Shown: positions 1 to 8,050 of the stretch, in pieces
How positions within the stretch are numbered: the first letter of the stretch is position 1
Layout of the letters: each line of letters starts with the position of its first letter
Assembly: GCF_900110255.1 (NCBI RefSeq)
Contig: NZ_FODD01000008.1
Span: forward strand, 62,001 to 126,000
Reading direction: 5' to 3'
From: Actinacidiphila rubida
GTDB taxonomy: Bacteria > Actinomycetota > Actinomycetes > Streptomycetales > Streptomycetaceae
DNA: 64,000 nucleotides
Made by a program: the position numbers and the translations under genes
The notes under the pieces: model-generated
Seen by the model: the letters and a program-made list of their open reading frames with translations, nothing else
Databases searched by the model: none
Told to the model about the DNA's origin: nothing

Positions 1-272
1 GGCAGCAGCTCGCGGAACTCGTTGGCGAGCTGGGCGGCCAGCGTCTTGTTGGGCGCCATCACCAGGGTGGGGCGCTGCAGCCGCTCGATCATCCAGGCAG
101 TGGTGGCGGACTTGCCGGTGCCGGTGGCGCCGAGCAGGACGACGCCCTGCTCGCCCGCGCGGATCCGGCGGTCGAGGTCGTCGATGGCGGTCGGCTGGTC
201 GCCGCTGGGCTGGAAGGGGCTGACGACCTCGAAGGGCGCCACACTGCGTTCGATGTCTGAAACGGGCCGCAT
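1..272 (-). CDS. uvrB: Excinuclease ABC subunit B, N-terminal part (cut by window edge)
   Basis: Only the first 90 or so codons are present; the gene runs off the left edge. UvrB is the helicase-like damage-verification subunit of UvrABC nucleotide excision repair. The visible protein starts [11 protein letters not shown], carries the family N-terminus ([17 protein letters not shown]) and the Walker A loop GATGTGKS, followed by the helicase-type stretch [15 protein letters not shown]. The start is placed at the ATG ending at 272. The identification is firm because the Walker A context is characteristic of UvrB; nothing can be said about the downstream domains. Confidence 0.95.
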   Translation of the reverse strand, partial: MRPVSDIERSVAPFEVVSPFQPSGDQPTAIDDLDRRIRAGEQGVVLLGATGTGKSATTAWMIERLQRPTLVMAPNKTLAAQLANEFRELL

Positions 273-358
273 GAGACCACGGTACGGCCAGCCACCGACA
301 ATCGGCCGGGGCCGCCGGCGGCGGCCCGCTGTCGGACCCCCGCCCTAGGGTGGGGGGC

Positions 359-907
359 GTGACTGAGGTGGCTTGGACCGTGGCGTGGACCGTGGTGGAC
401 GCGCCGATCGGGCCCCTGCTGGTGGCGGGGACGCGGCAGGGCCTGGTGCTGGTCGGCTTCCGGGCCGGCCCGGAGTACGTGGAGCGGACGGTGGCGGCGC
501 TGGGCCGCCGGCTGGGCGCCCCCGCGGTGGCGGACGCGGACCGGCTGGCACCGGTCACGGACCAGCTGGCCGCGTACTTCGACGGCCGGCTGCGCGCCTT
601 CGACCTGCCGCTGGACTGGTCGCTGGCCACCGGGTTCAACCGGCGGGTGCTGCGCGAGCTGGCCGCGAGTGTGCCCTACGGCACGGTGGTGGGCTACCAG
701 GACCTCGCCGACCGGGTCGGCGAGGGGCGCGAGGCACTGGCGGCCCGCGCGGTCGGTTCCGCGATGGGGGCGAACCCGCTGCCGGTGGTCGTGCCGTGCC
801 ACCGGGTGATCGAGAGCGGCGGCGGCATAGGCGGCTTCGGCGGCGGCCTGGAGATCAAGCGGCAGCTCCTGGCGCTCGAGGGCGTGCTGCCCGCTCCGCT
901 GTTCTGA
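359..907 (+). CDS. ogt: Methylated-DNA--protein-cysteine methyltransferase
   Basis: A 182-residue suicide alkyltransferase that would remove O6-alkyl groups from guanine by transfer to its own cysteine. The active-site motif PCHRVI sits near residue 143 in the context PLPVVVPCHRVIESGG, followed by the glycine-rich GGFGGG loop typical of the family. The helix-turn-helix region (PYGTVVGYQDLADRVG) precedes it. Length fits single-domain Ogt/MGMT proteins. Start: the GTG at 359 has an AGGG about 8 bases upstream; a second in-frame GTG at 350 overlaps that site and is less likely. It is divergent from uvrB, so the two repair genes share an 86-bp promoter region. Confidence 0.93.
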   Translation: MTEVAWTVAWTVVDAPIGPLLVAGTRQGLVLVGFRAGPEYVERTVAALGRRLGAPAVADADRLAPVTDQLAAYFDGRLRAFDLPLDWSLATGFNRRVLRELAASVPYGTVVGYQDLADRVGEGREALAARAVGSAMGANPLPVVVPCHRVIESGGGIGGFGGGLEIKRQLLALEGVLPAPLF

Positions 908-938
908 GCCCTCCCGCCACGGACGACTGTCCGATCTA

Positions 939-967
939 TTGACAGGTTCCGCTCACCTCTCCAGGAT
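939..967 (+). promoter_or_regulatory. Candidate sigma70-type promoter for the fucosidase gene
   Basis: A perfect -35 TTGACA (939-944) is followed after 17 bases by CAGGAT (962-967). This would give a transcript start near 974 and a 5' leader of about 235 nt before the GH29 gene. The -10 box is imperfect, so this is a prediction from pattern only. Confidence 0.5.
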
Positions 968-1005
968 CACTCATCGGATGTCTCAGCCGTTTCAGTCGGC
1001 GTCGG

Positions 1006-1042
1006 GTCGATGTCGATCGGTGTCCGTCGATGTCGATCGGTG
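1006..1042. repeat. 17-bp direct repeat in the fucosidase leader
   Basis: The 17-base sequence GTCGATGTCGATCGGTG occurs twice without mismatch, at 1006-1022 and 1026-1042, giving a 20-bp period. Looser versions (TGTCGGTGGGTGCCGGTTCGGTG) continue to about 1073. It lies between the candidate promoter and the start codon of the secreted fucosidase. The rest of the 300-bp gap (908-1207) holds no gene. Confidence 0.8.
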
Positions 1043-1207
1043 ACGCTTGGTGTCGGTGGGTGCCGGTTCGGTGACGGGCCGCCTCCGGCCTGTTGCGGGC
1101 CGTTCCGCGCTGCCGCCCCGCGCGGCACGCCGCCGGCCGCGCGGCTGAGGCCCTTGCGGATGGCACCCCATCCGCGACGAGCCGCTCCATGGACGAGGAG
1201 GGCACAG

Positions 1208-3571
1208 ATGACCACGTTCCCACGACGCCACGTGCTGGGTATGGCAGCGGGCGCAGCCGTGGGTTCCACCCTGCTCACCGCGCAGAACGCGGTGGCAGCA
1301 CCCGCCGGCACGGCCGGCGGTCCGACCGCCGGTCGGTCCGCGGGACCGGCGGGGTGGGGCTCGGTGCCCGACGCGGTGCCGGTCCCCCTGGACGGCTGGT
1401 TCGACAACGACGGCATCGACACCGCGGACGCCCGCGGCGGCGACTTCGACGGATCCGGTTACTCCTTCCCCGGTGAGGAACTGCCCTCCGGCACGGCAGT
1501 CATCGGAGGGGTGAGCTTCATCATCCCGTCGTCGGCGGCCGGCGCGAAGAACAACATCGTGGCGAGCGGCCAGCGCGTGGACCTGCCCGCGGGCCGCTAC
1601 CTGTCGGCGTCGTTCCTGGTGTCGTGCAGCTACGGCGCGGCCTCGGGCACCGCGACCGTGCACTACGCCGACGGCAGCACCTCCGACGCGGCCCTCGGCG
1701 GGGACGACTGGTACTCGGGCGGCGGCGAGCTCACCACGTCGTTCCGCTACTCCCCCGGCGGCACCGACCCGCACCCGGTCGCGATGAGCGTCACCGAGCT
1801 GTGGCTGGACCCGTCCCGCGACGCGGTCGCCGTGACGCTGCCCACCACCGGGCCCGCGACGGCCGGCACCTCGGCCCTGCACGTCTTCGCGCTGACCCTG
1901 CAGCCCCCGGCCGCCGGCCGCGCGCTGCTGCTGCGCTCGGCCGCGTCGACCAACGCGCTCACTGGTCCGAAGGCCACCCAGAGCGTCGAGGCGACCGTGC
2001 TCAACGCCGGCACCGCCTGGATCACGGAGGCCGACGAGGTGCGGGTGGACGTGCAGGTGCCCGGCGGCCTCACCGTCGCGCCGGCGTCCGTGCCGGTGCT
2101 CGGGCCCGGCGAGCAGGCGCGGCTGCGGATCGGCATCCGCAACGCGGCCGGCACCGCGCCGGGTACCGCCGCTACCGGCAGCGTCCGGGCCACCGGACGC
2201 GGCGGCACCGCCGCGACCCGCGGCGCGTCCCTCGTCCTGGGCACCCCCGACTACCAGCCGACCGACGCGTCGCTCTCCACCCACCAGGCGCCCTACTGGT
2301 TCAGCGACGCCAAGTTCGGCATCTTCATCCACTGGGGCGTCTACTCGGTGCCGGCCTGGTCGCCGGTCGGCGGCTCGTACGCCGAGTGGTACTGGAACTC
2401 GATGCAGAGCCCCGGCGATCCGGTGTACCAGTACCACGCGCAGACCTACGGCGAGGACTTCGCGTACGACGACTTCATCCCGATGTTCACCGCGAGCCGC
2501 TTCGACCCGCGGTCCTGGGTCGAGCTGTTCCGCGACGCGGGCGCCGAGTACTACGTGCTGACCTCCAAGCACCACGAGGGCTTCGCGCTGTGGGACACCA
2601 AGGTCTCCGACCGCAACGCGGTGCGCATGGGCCCGCACCGGGACCTGGTGAAGGACCTGTTCACCGCCTCGCGCACGTACACCCCGGAGCTGCGCAACGG
2701 CCTCTACTTCTCGATGCCGGAGTGGTTCAACCCGGACAACCCGTGGATGGGGCACGCCCCGCGCAACCCCTACACGCAGGCGCCGGTGCCGTACACCGGC
2801 TACACCGCCGGCAAGGACTACGTGTCCGAGTACCAGGCCCCGCAGATGGAGGAGCTGATCCACGGCTACGACCCCGACGTCATCTGGTGCGACATCGGCG
2901 GCGTCAACGACAGCCACCACGTGCTGACGGACTACTTCAACCACGCCAAGAACCGCGGGCGCCCCAAGGACGTGACGGTCAACAACCGCTCCGGCATCGG
3001 CCCGCACGACTTCAGCACGCCGGAGTACACCACCTACGCCAACACGGTGGTCGCCAAGTGGGAGGCGAGCCGCGGCCTGGACCCGCACTCCTACGGCTAC
3101 AACAGCGCCACCCCGGACGACCGTTACATGACGGCCGAGGAGGTCGTGCAGACCCTCGTCGACATCGTCAGCAAGAACGGCAACTTCCTGCTGGACATCG
3201 GGCCGAAGGCCGACGGCACCATCCCGGCGATCATGGAGCAGCGGCTGCGGGAGACCGGGCAGTGGCTGCGGGTCAACGGCGAGTCGGTGTACGGCACCAC
3301 GTACTGGTCGGCGATGGCGCAGCTCGGGTCGCTGCGGTTCAGCGTCCAGCAGGGCAGGGCGTTCTACATCTCGTCGCTGGAGGACCCCGGCAGCACGCTG
3401 GTGGTACGGGCGCCGGTGCCGGTCCGCAAGGGCGACAAGGTGACGATGCTGGGCCACGACCGGCCGCTGGACTGGGAGTTCGACGGCGGGACGCTGACCG
3501 TGCAGGTGCCGGCCGCCGCGCGGGCGGCCGGCCGGTACGCCTGGGTGTTCAAGGTCGACTGGTCGCGCTGA
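1208..3571 (+). CDS. Secreted alpha-L-fucosidase, GH29 family
   Basis: A 787-residue exported glycoside hydrolase predicted to release terminal alpha-L-fucose. The start at 1208 has GAGGAGGG upstream and opens a Tat-like signal peptide (RRHVLGM, then a hydrophobic stretch and AVAAPAG). Residues about 60-235 form an uncharacterised beta-rich module. Residues about 240-345 look like a NEW3-type (alpha-galactosidase-associated) domain. The GH29 catalytic domain begins near 357 with FGIFIHWGVYSVPAW, contains SKHHEGFALW near 453-462 and DVIWCD at 557-562, where D562 is the best candidate nucleophile. A small beta domain ends the protein. A strong terminator hairpin follows. It appears to be an accessory insertion between backbone genes. 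Alpha-fucosidase activity is inferred from the family; the exact linkage is unknown. Confidence 0.9.
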   Translation: MTTFPRRHVLGMAAGAAVGSTLLTAQNAVAAPAGTAGGPTAGRSAGPAGWGSVPDAVPVPLDGWFDNDGIDTADARGGDFDGSGYSFPGEELPSGTAVIGGVSFIIPSSAAGAKNNIVASGQRVDLPAGRYLSASFLVSCSYGAASGTATVHYADGSTSDAALGGDDWYSGGGELTTSFRYSPGGTDPHPVAMSVTELWLDPSRDAVAVTLPTTGPATAGTSALHVFALTLQPPAAGRALLLRSAASTNALTGPKATQSVEATVLNAGTAWITEADEVRVDVQVPGGLTVAPASVPVLGPGEQARLRIGIRNAAGTAPGTAATGSVRATGRGGTAATRGASLVLGTPDYQPTDASLSTHQAPYWFSDAKFGIFIHWGVYSVPAWSPVGGSYAEWYWNSMQSPGDPVYQYHAQTYGEDFAYDDFIPMFTASRFDPRSWVELFRDAGAEYYVLTSKHHEGFALWDTKVSDRNAVRMGPHRDLVKDLFTASRTYTPELRNGLYFSMPEWFNPDNPWMGHAPRNPYTQAPVPYTGYTAGKDYVSEYQAPQMEELIHGYDPDVIWCDIGGVNDSHHVLTDYFNHAKNRGRPKDVTVNNRSGIGPHDFSTPEYTTYANTVVAKWEASRGLDPHSYGYNSATPDDRYMTAEEVVQTLVDIVSKNGNFLLDIGPKADGTIPAIMEQRLRETGQWLRVNGESVYGTTYWSAMAQLGSLRFSVQQGRAFYISSLEDPGSTLVVRAPVPVRKGDKVTMLGHDRPLDWEFDGGTLTVQVPAAARAAGRYAWVFKVDWSR

Positions 3572-3578
3572 ACGCGCG

Positions 3579-3615
3579 GGCGGGGCGGCCGGTGCCGGGC
3601 ACCGGCCGCCCCGCC
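3579..3615. terminator. Terminator hairpin between convergent genes
   Basis: Two complementary 18-base arms (3579-3596 and 3598-3615) are centred on base 3597; sterically the loop would open to about GCCGGGC. It lies between the ends of the fucosidase gene and the SPFH gene and could serve both strands. No long T-run is present, as is usual in streptomycetes. Confidence 0.7.
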
Positions 3616-3657
3616 GGGCGCGTCAGACGTCGCACCGGGACCGGCGGTGAGCCGCGC

Positions 3658-4572
3658 TCACTCCTCCGAGGAGCGCGGGTCGGGGATCTGCGGGCCCACG
3701 GACTTGGGCAGTTCGGCCCGCTCGTCGGCGGGCTCGACCGCGGGCTGCGGATCCGCGGGCGCCACCGCGGGCGGCGCGGCCGCCGCGGCGGGCTTGTCGT
3801 TCGCGGCACCGGTGCCGGCGCCCGCCCGGTCGAAGAAGCGCAGCATCTCCACCGGGAACGGCATGACGAGCGTGGAGTTCTTCTCCGCGGCGACCTCGAC
3901 GACCGTCTGCAGCAGGCGCAGTTGCAGGGCCGCCGGGTTGGCGTCCATGGTCCGCGCGGCCTCGGACAGCTTCTGCGACGCCTGCAGTTCACCGTCGGCG
4001 GTGATGATGCGGGCCCGCCGCTCCCGGTCGGCCTCGGCCTGCCGGGCCATCGACCGCTTCATGGACTCCGGCAGCGCGACGTCCTTGATCTCGACGCGGT
4101 CGATGTGCACGCCCCAGCCGGCGGCGGGGGTCGCGAGCATCAGCTCCAGACCCTCGTGCAGCTGCTCGCGCCCGGACAGCAGGTCGTCCAGGTCGCTCTT
4201 GCCGATGATCGACCGCAGCGAGGTCTGCGCGACCTGCAGCATCGCGAACTGGTAGTTCTGCACGTCGACGGTGGCCCGGATCGGGTCGACGACGCGGAAG
4301 TACAGCACCGCGTCCACCCGCACGGACACGTTGTCGCGGGTGATGCCCTCCTGGGACGGCACCGGCATGGTGACGACCTGCATGTTGACCTTGGTCATGC
4401 GGTCGATGAACGGCACGAGGAACCGCGGGCCCGGCTCCTTGGGCAGCCGGTTGACCCGCCCCCACCGGTAGATCACCCCGCGCTCGTACTGCTTCACCAC
4501 CTTGACGCTGCTGGACAGCACGATGAGGCCGAGCACCGCGAGGATGACCAGCAGCACGACGACGACTTCCAT
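3658..4572 (-). CDS. SPFH/Band 7 (stomatin/slipin) membrane protein
   Basis: A 304-residue membrane-anchored scaffold protein. One N-terminal transmembrane helix (VVVVLLVILAVLGLIVL, residues about 3-20) is followed by a Band 7 domain (about 20-190; VVKQYERGVIYRWGRV near the start, ALPESMKRSMARQAEADRER at its end), a short helical region, and a disordered Ala/Pro-rich tail from about 255. Stomatin-like proteins organise membrane microdomains and often pair with an NfeD protease; no nfeD gene is adjacent. Start: the ATG at 4572 has AAGGGGAG upstream; earlier in-frame ATGs extend the protein by unstructured residues only. Family assignment is firm, function in this organism unknown. Confidence 0.88.
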   Translation of the reverse strand: MEVVVVLLVILAVLGLIVLSSSVKVVKQYERGVIYRWGRVNRLPKEPGPRFLVPFIDRMTKVNMQVVTMPVPSQEGITRDNVSVRVDAVLYFRVVDPIRATVDVQNYQFAMLQVAQTSLRSIIGKSDLDDLLSGREQLHEGLELMLATPAAGWGVHIDRVEIKDVALPESMKRSMARQAEADRERRARIITADGELQASQKLSEAARTMDANPAALQLRLLQTVVEVAAEKNSTLVMPFPVEMLRFFDRAGAGTGAANDKPAAAAAPPAVAPADPQPAVEPADERAELPKSVGPQIPDPRSSEE

Positions 4573-4716
4573 TGTCCCGCTCCCCTTCGATGACAAGGGT
4601 GTGAACGTAGCGGCGGAAGCCCGCCGCCGCACCGCTACCGCGGTTTCCTTGACGGGAGTTTGACGCTTGCCGCACCGCCGCCGGTTCCCGGGGCGGGAAG
4701 CGGCCGCGTCCGGGGC

Positions 4717-5133
4717 TCAGTCGCCTTCGAAACGGGCCGCGGCCAGGTAGTCCGGGCGCGGGTCGAGGGCGGCGGCGAGCCGGAAGTGACGCTGGGCCTC
4801 GCCGGGCCGGTTGGCCCGCTCCAGCGTGCGGGCCAGAGCGAAGTGCGCGAAGGCGTTGTCGGGCTCGCGTTCCAGGACGAGCTGGAACTCCAGCTCGGCC
4901 GGGCGCAGCTGGGCCGCGGCGAAGAACGCGCGGGCGCGCAGCAGGCGGGCCGCGGTGTTCTCCGGGTGCGCCGCGATCACCGGGTCCAGCAGCTTGACGG
5001 CACCGCGCGGGTCACGCGCGGCCAGCAACTGCTCCGCGGCGCGGTAGTCGATGATGTGCGTCTCTGGAGTCCGCTCGGGCAAGGCCGCCTCCCTGAATCG
5101 GGACGGGTGACGACTGGTCGTCTGGTCAGACAT
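4717..5133 (-). CDS. Small tetratricopeptide-repeat protein
   Basis: A 138-residue soluble protein built from about three TPR helix pairs (residues about 33-130), with typical W/L-G-Y-A-F-A-P spacing in the stretches [18 protein letters not shown] and [21 protein letters not shown] units mediate protein-protein contacts; no partner can be read from the sequence. The start MSDQTT at 5133 is chosen; an in-frame ATG at 5160 would add nine residues. It is divergent from coaE with a 75-bp gap. From memory, a TPR protein beside coaE is a conserved arrangement in streptomycetes. Confidence 0.82.
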   Translation of the reverse strand: MSDQTTSRHPSRFREAALPERTPETHIIDYRAAEQLLAARDPRGAVKLLDPVIAAHPENTAARLLRARAFFAAAQLRPAELEFQLVLEREPDNAFAHFALARTLERANRPGEAQRHFRLAAALDPRPDYLAAARFEGD

Positions 5134-5208
5134 ACCCAACGCCCTGACCGGCAACCCCATTCCCGGCCCGCCGCGGGCGCCGGCACCGCAGCGCATAGGG
5201 TGTCGCCC

Positions 5209-5811
5209 ATGCTGACAGTGGGGCTGACCGGCGGCATCGGCGCCGGCAAGAGCGAGGTCGCGCGGCTGCTGGCGTCCTACGGCGCGGTGCTGGTCGACTC
5301 CGACCGGATCGCGCGGGAGGTCGTCGAGCCCGGTACCGAGGGGCTGGCCGCGGTGGTCGCCGAGTTCGGCACGGAGGTGCTGGCGCCCGACGGCAGCCTG
5401 GACCGGCCGCGGCTGGGCGCGATCGTCTTCGCCGACGAGGAGCGCCGCAAGGCGCTCAACGCGATCGTGCACCCGCTGGTCGGCAGGCGGTCGGCGGAGC
5501 TGCAGCAGGCCGCGGGACCGGACGCGATCGTCGTCCACGACGTGCCGCTGCTCACCGAGAACGGTCTGGCGCCGCTGTACGACGTGGTGATCGTGGTGGA
5601 CGCGGCACCGGACACCCAGCTGGACCGCCTGGTGCGGCTGCGCGGCATGACCGCGGACGAGGCGCGGGCACGGATGGCCGCGCAGGCCACCCGCGAGCAG
5701 CGGCTCGCGGTCGCCGACGTCGTCATCGGCAACGACGGGCCGCTCGATGAGCTGGAACCCCAGGTCCGGGCCGCCTGGGACGGTCTGGTGGCGCGAGCGG
5801 CCACCGCCTGA
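5209..5811 (+). CDS. coaE: Dephospho-CoA kinase
   Basis: A 200-residue P-loop kinase that phosphorylates the 3'-hydroxyl of dephospho-CoA, the last step of coenzyme A synthesis. The Walker A loop [11 protein letters not shown] is at residues 8-18 and the [14 protein letters not shown] motif (substrate-binding region) follows at about 31-45. HPLVGRR and [12 protein letters not shown] are also family marks. Length matches stand-alone CoaE; some actinobacterial homologues carry a C-terminal UPF0157 extension that is absent here. Start ATG at 5209. Only 27 bp, rich in CCGG, separate it from the convergent PAC2 gene. Confidence 0.96.
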   Translation: MLTVGLTGGIGAGKSEVARLLASYGAVLVDSDRIAREVVEPGTEGLAAVVAEFGTEVLAPDGSLDRPRLGAIVFADEERRKALNAIVHPLVGRRSAELQQAAGPDAIVVHDVPLLTENGLAPLYDVVIVVDAAPDTQLDRLVRLRGMTADEARARMAAQATREQRLAVADVVIGNDGPLDELEPQVRAAWDGLVARAATA

Positions 5812-5838
5812 CCCCGGCCGGGGCCGGGGCCGGGCGGG

Positions 5839-6780
5839 TCAGCGGCCGTCGTCCTCGCGGTCGGCGAGGAAGCGCTCGAACTCGGCGGCGAGGTCGTCGG
5901 CCGAGGGCAGGTCGACGGGCTCGGCGATGAGGTTCTCGCGCGTCTGGGAACCGGCGACCGCGTCGTACTGGCTCTCCAGCCCGCGGACCACGGAGACCAG
6001 TTCCCCGTCACCCTCCGCGACCTGCCGGTCGATCTCGACGCGCACCGTGTGGGCCTCGTTGCGCAGGGCGTGCGCGACCTCGGGGAGCACCAGGCCCGTC
6101 GCCGCGGTGATCGTCTCCAGGACCATGAGCGCCGCGTCGGGGTACGGGGAGCGGGCGAGGTAGTGCGGGACGTGGGCGGCGACGCCCAGCACGTCCCGGC
6201 CGGCCTCGGCCAGGCGCAGCTCGATCAGCGAGGCGGCGCTGCCGGGGACCTCCGCCTCCTCGAACCAGGCGCGGTGGCCGGGCATCAGGTCGACGCGGTT
6301 GCCGTGCGGGGTGACGCCGACCGGGCGGGTGTGGGGCACGCCCATCGGGATGCCGTGGAAGTTGATCGCCAGGCGCACGCCCAGGCGTTCGATCACCTGG
6401 AGCACCGCGCGGCTGAAACGCTCCCACTCCACGTCCGGCTCGGGGCCGGTGAGCACCAGGAACGGCGTGCCCGTGGTGTCGCGCACCAGGTAGAGGTCGA
6501 TGGCCGGCTCTTCGTAGGCCGTCCAGTGGTCGCGCTCGAAGGTCATCAGCGGGCGGCGGGCCCGGTAGTCGACCAGGCGGTCGGCGTCGAAGCGCGCGAT
6601 GAGCTGGTTGTCGAGGCGGTCCAGCAGCTTCTCGGTGATCTGCTCGCCGGTCGCCCCGGCGTCCATGTACCCCTCGAAGTGGTACAGGAGCACCGGGCCG
6701 GTGTCACCGACCGCCTCGTCGACGGCCTCGGCCCCGCCCGGCACGTACTCGTACAGTCCCTGGGGATCCAGCACGGTCAT
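5839..6780 (-). CDS. PAC2 family protein
   Basis: A 313-residue cytoplasmic protein of the PAC2 family, related to eukaryotic proteasome assembly chaperones. Visible family features are [18 protein letters not shown] near residue 30, the tract [17 protein letters not shown] near 70 and the [13 protein letters not shown] loop near 145. Streptomycetes encode 20S proteasomes, so a role in proteasome biology is plausible, but no proteasome genes are in this window and the bacterial family is uncharacterised. A GAGGAGG lies 4 bases upstream of the ATG at 6780. It shares a 212-bp divergent region with the beta-helix gene. Confidence 0.88.
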   Translation of the reverse strand: MTVLDPQGLYEYVPGGAEAVDEAVGDTGPVLLYHFEGYMDAGATGEQITEKLLDRLDNQLIARFDADRLVDYRARRPLMTFERDHWTAYEEPAIDLYLVRDTTGTPFLVLTGPEPDVEWERFSRAVLQVIERLGVRLAINFHGIPMGVPHTRPVGVTPHGNRVDLMPGHRAWFEEAEVPGSAASLIELRLAEAGRDVLGVAAHVPHYLARSPYPDAALMVLETITAATGLVLPEVAHALRNEAHTVRVEIDRQVAEGDGELVSVVRGLESQYDAVAGSQTRENLIAEPVDLPSADDLAAEFERFLADREDDGR

Positions 6781-6823
6781 CGTCCTCCTCGCTCTCTGTG
6801 ACTTCCAACGAACAGCGCGAGCC

Positions 6824-6852
6824 CGCCATTCCCGGCGCGCGGGGGAATGGCG
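6824..6852. promoter_or_regulatory. Perfect inverted repeat in the divergent PAC2/beta-helix region
   Basis: CGCCATTCCC (6824-6833) and GGGAATGGCG (6843-6852) form a perfect 10-bp inverted repeat around a 9-base centre. It is about 50-80 bp upstream of the candidate promoter of the beta-helix gene, so it could be an operator. A hairpin in RNA is the alternative. Confidence 0.45.
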
Positions 6853-6902
6853 TGAACCCGCGCCCGGACACGACGCGTCCGGGTGCGTGCGAGGCGGGCG
6901 TC

Positions 6903-6932
6903 TTGACGGGCCGTCGGCGGGCGCCCTACCGT
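6903..6932 (+). promoter_or_regulatory. Candidate promoter of the beta-helix gene
   Basis: TTGACG (6903-6908), an 18-base spacer and TACCGT (6927-6932) resemble a streptomycete HrdB-type promoter. The predicted transcript start lies about 55 bases before the ATG at 6993, which has AAAGG upstream. Confidence 0.55.
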
Positions 6933-6992
6933 CCAGGCGCCGCCCTTGTTCATGTCAGCGTCCCACGTTCACATTCATGAAAGGCGTTCCGG

Positions 6993-7955
6993 ATGCGACC
7001 CCACGCGCTCCTGACCCTCCCCACCGCGGCCGCCCTGCTGGCCGCCGGCCTGCTCGCCCACCCGGCCCCGGCCGGCGCGGCCGGCACGACCGTCGAGGTT
7101 GCCACGGCCAAGGACCTCAAGGCCGCGCTGGCCGCCGCGGCCCCCGGCCAGACCATCCACCTCGCCGACGGCACCTACGTCGGCAACTTCAAGGCGTACA
7201 CCCCCGGCACGGCCGCGGCCCCGATCACCCTGACCGGCTCGGCGAACGCCGTGCTCTCCTCCAGCGGCGGCTACGGCCTGTACCTGGACGGCGCGAGCTA
7301 CTGGACGGTTCAGGGCCTGACCGTCACCGGCGGGCAGAAGGGCATCGTCACCGACACCGCCTCGCACGTGGTGATCGACGCGGTGACCGTCCACGACCTG
7401 CAGATGGAGGGCGTGCACTTCCGCACCTCCAGCACCGACGACGTGATCAGGAACTCCCGGATCTACAACACCGGCCTGCAGCGGCCCGGTTACGGCGAGG
7501 GCGTGTACGTCGGCACCGCCAACACGCTCAGCGACACCAGCGACCGGGTGCAGATCCTCGACAACGTCATCGGCCCGAACGTCGGCGCCGAGAACATCGA
7601 CCTCAAGGAGGGCACCACCGGCGGCCTGGTCTCCGGCAACACCTTCGACGGCAGCGGCCTGAGCATGACGAACTACGACGACTCGTGGGTCGACGTGAAG
7701 GGCAACGACTACGTGATCACCGGGAACCACGGCACCCGCACCCTGAACGACGGCTACCAGACGCACACCCAGCAGCCGGGCTGGGGCTGCGGCACCGTCT
7801 TCCGGGACAACGTCTCGGACCTGACCGGCGCCACCGGCGCGACCCAGCTCGCCATCGACGTCACCAACAGCGGCGCCGACTGCCCGACGACCGTCTCCGG
7901 CAGCAACACGGTGACCGGCGGCAAGGGCCTCACGAACGTCCCCGTCACCCCGTAG
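6993..7955 (+). CDS. Secreted right-handed parallel beta-helix protein
   Basis: A 320-residue exported protein. A Sec signal peptide (hydrophobic LLTLPTAAALLAAGLLA, then AGAAG) spans about residues 1-29. The mature part opens with the typical EVATAKDLKAALAAAAPGQT stretch and a LADGTYVG turn. It continues as repeated short beta-strands (LTGSANAVLSSSGGYGLYL, VQGLTVTGGQKG, VISGN-like turns), the pattern of pectate-lyase-like or chondroitinase-B-like folds. A polysaccharide-lyase or glycan-binding role is likely, but no catalytic residues of a defined lyase family can be assigned. It is monocistronic, with a promoter upstream and a terminator at 7982-8019. Confidence 0.8.
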   Translation: MRPHALLTLPTAAALLAAGLLAHPAPAGAAGTTVEVATAKDLKAALAAAAPGQTIHLADGTYVGNFKAYTPGTAAAPITLTGSANAVLSSSGGYGLYLDGASYWTVQGLTVTGGQKGIVTDTASHVVIDAVTVHDLQMEGVHFRTSSTDDVIRNSRIYNTGLQRPGYGEGVYVGTANTLSDTSDRVQILDNVIGPNVGAENIDLKEGTTGGLVSGNTFDGSGLSMTNYDDSWVDVKGNDYVITGNHGTRTLNDGYQTHTQQPGWGCGTVFRDNVSDLTGATGATQLAIDVTNSGADCPTTVSGSNTVTGGKGLTNVPVTP

Positions 7956-7981
7956 AGCACCCCGGCAGGCCCCGGACACGG

Positions 7982-8019
7982 CGGTGGGCCCGCACCCCCG
8001 AAGGGATGCGGGCCCACCG
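7982..8019. terminator. Bidirectional terminator hairpin between beta-helix gene and rpsA
   Basis: A perfect 13-bp stem (7982-7994 with 8007-8019) and a 12-base loop lie between the two convergent genes. It likely ends both transcripts. Confidence 0.75.
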
Positions 8020-8050
8020 TGCAGTGGCCTGCCTCAGCGCGGAGCCGGTG

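Noticed and set aside
992..3457. Long minus-strand frame opposite the fucosidase gene
   Set aside because: Composition is typical of antisense shadows; no domain is visible.
1624..4593. Very long plus-strand frame running through the fucosidase and SPFH genes
   Set aside because: It is arginine- and proline-rich, has no family features, and is a frame shadow of high-GC coding sequence.
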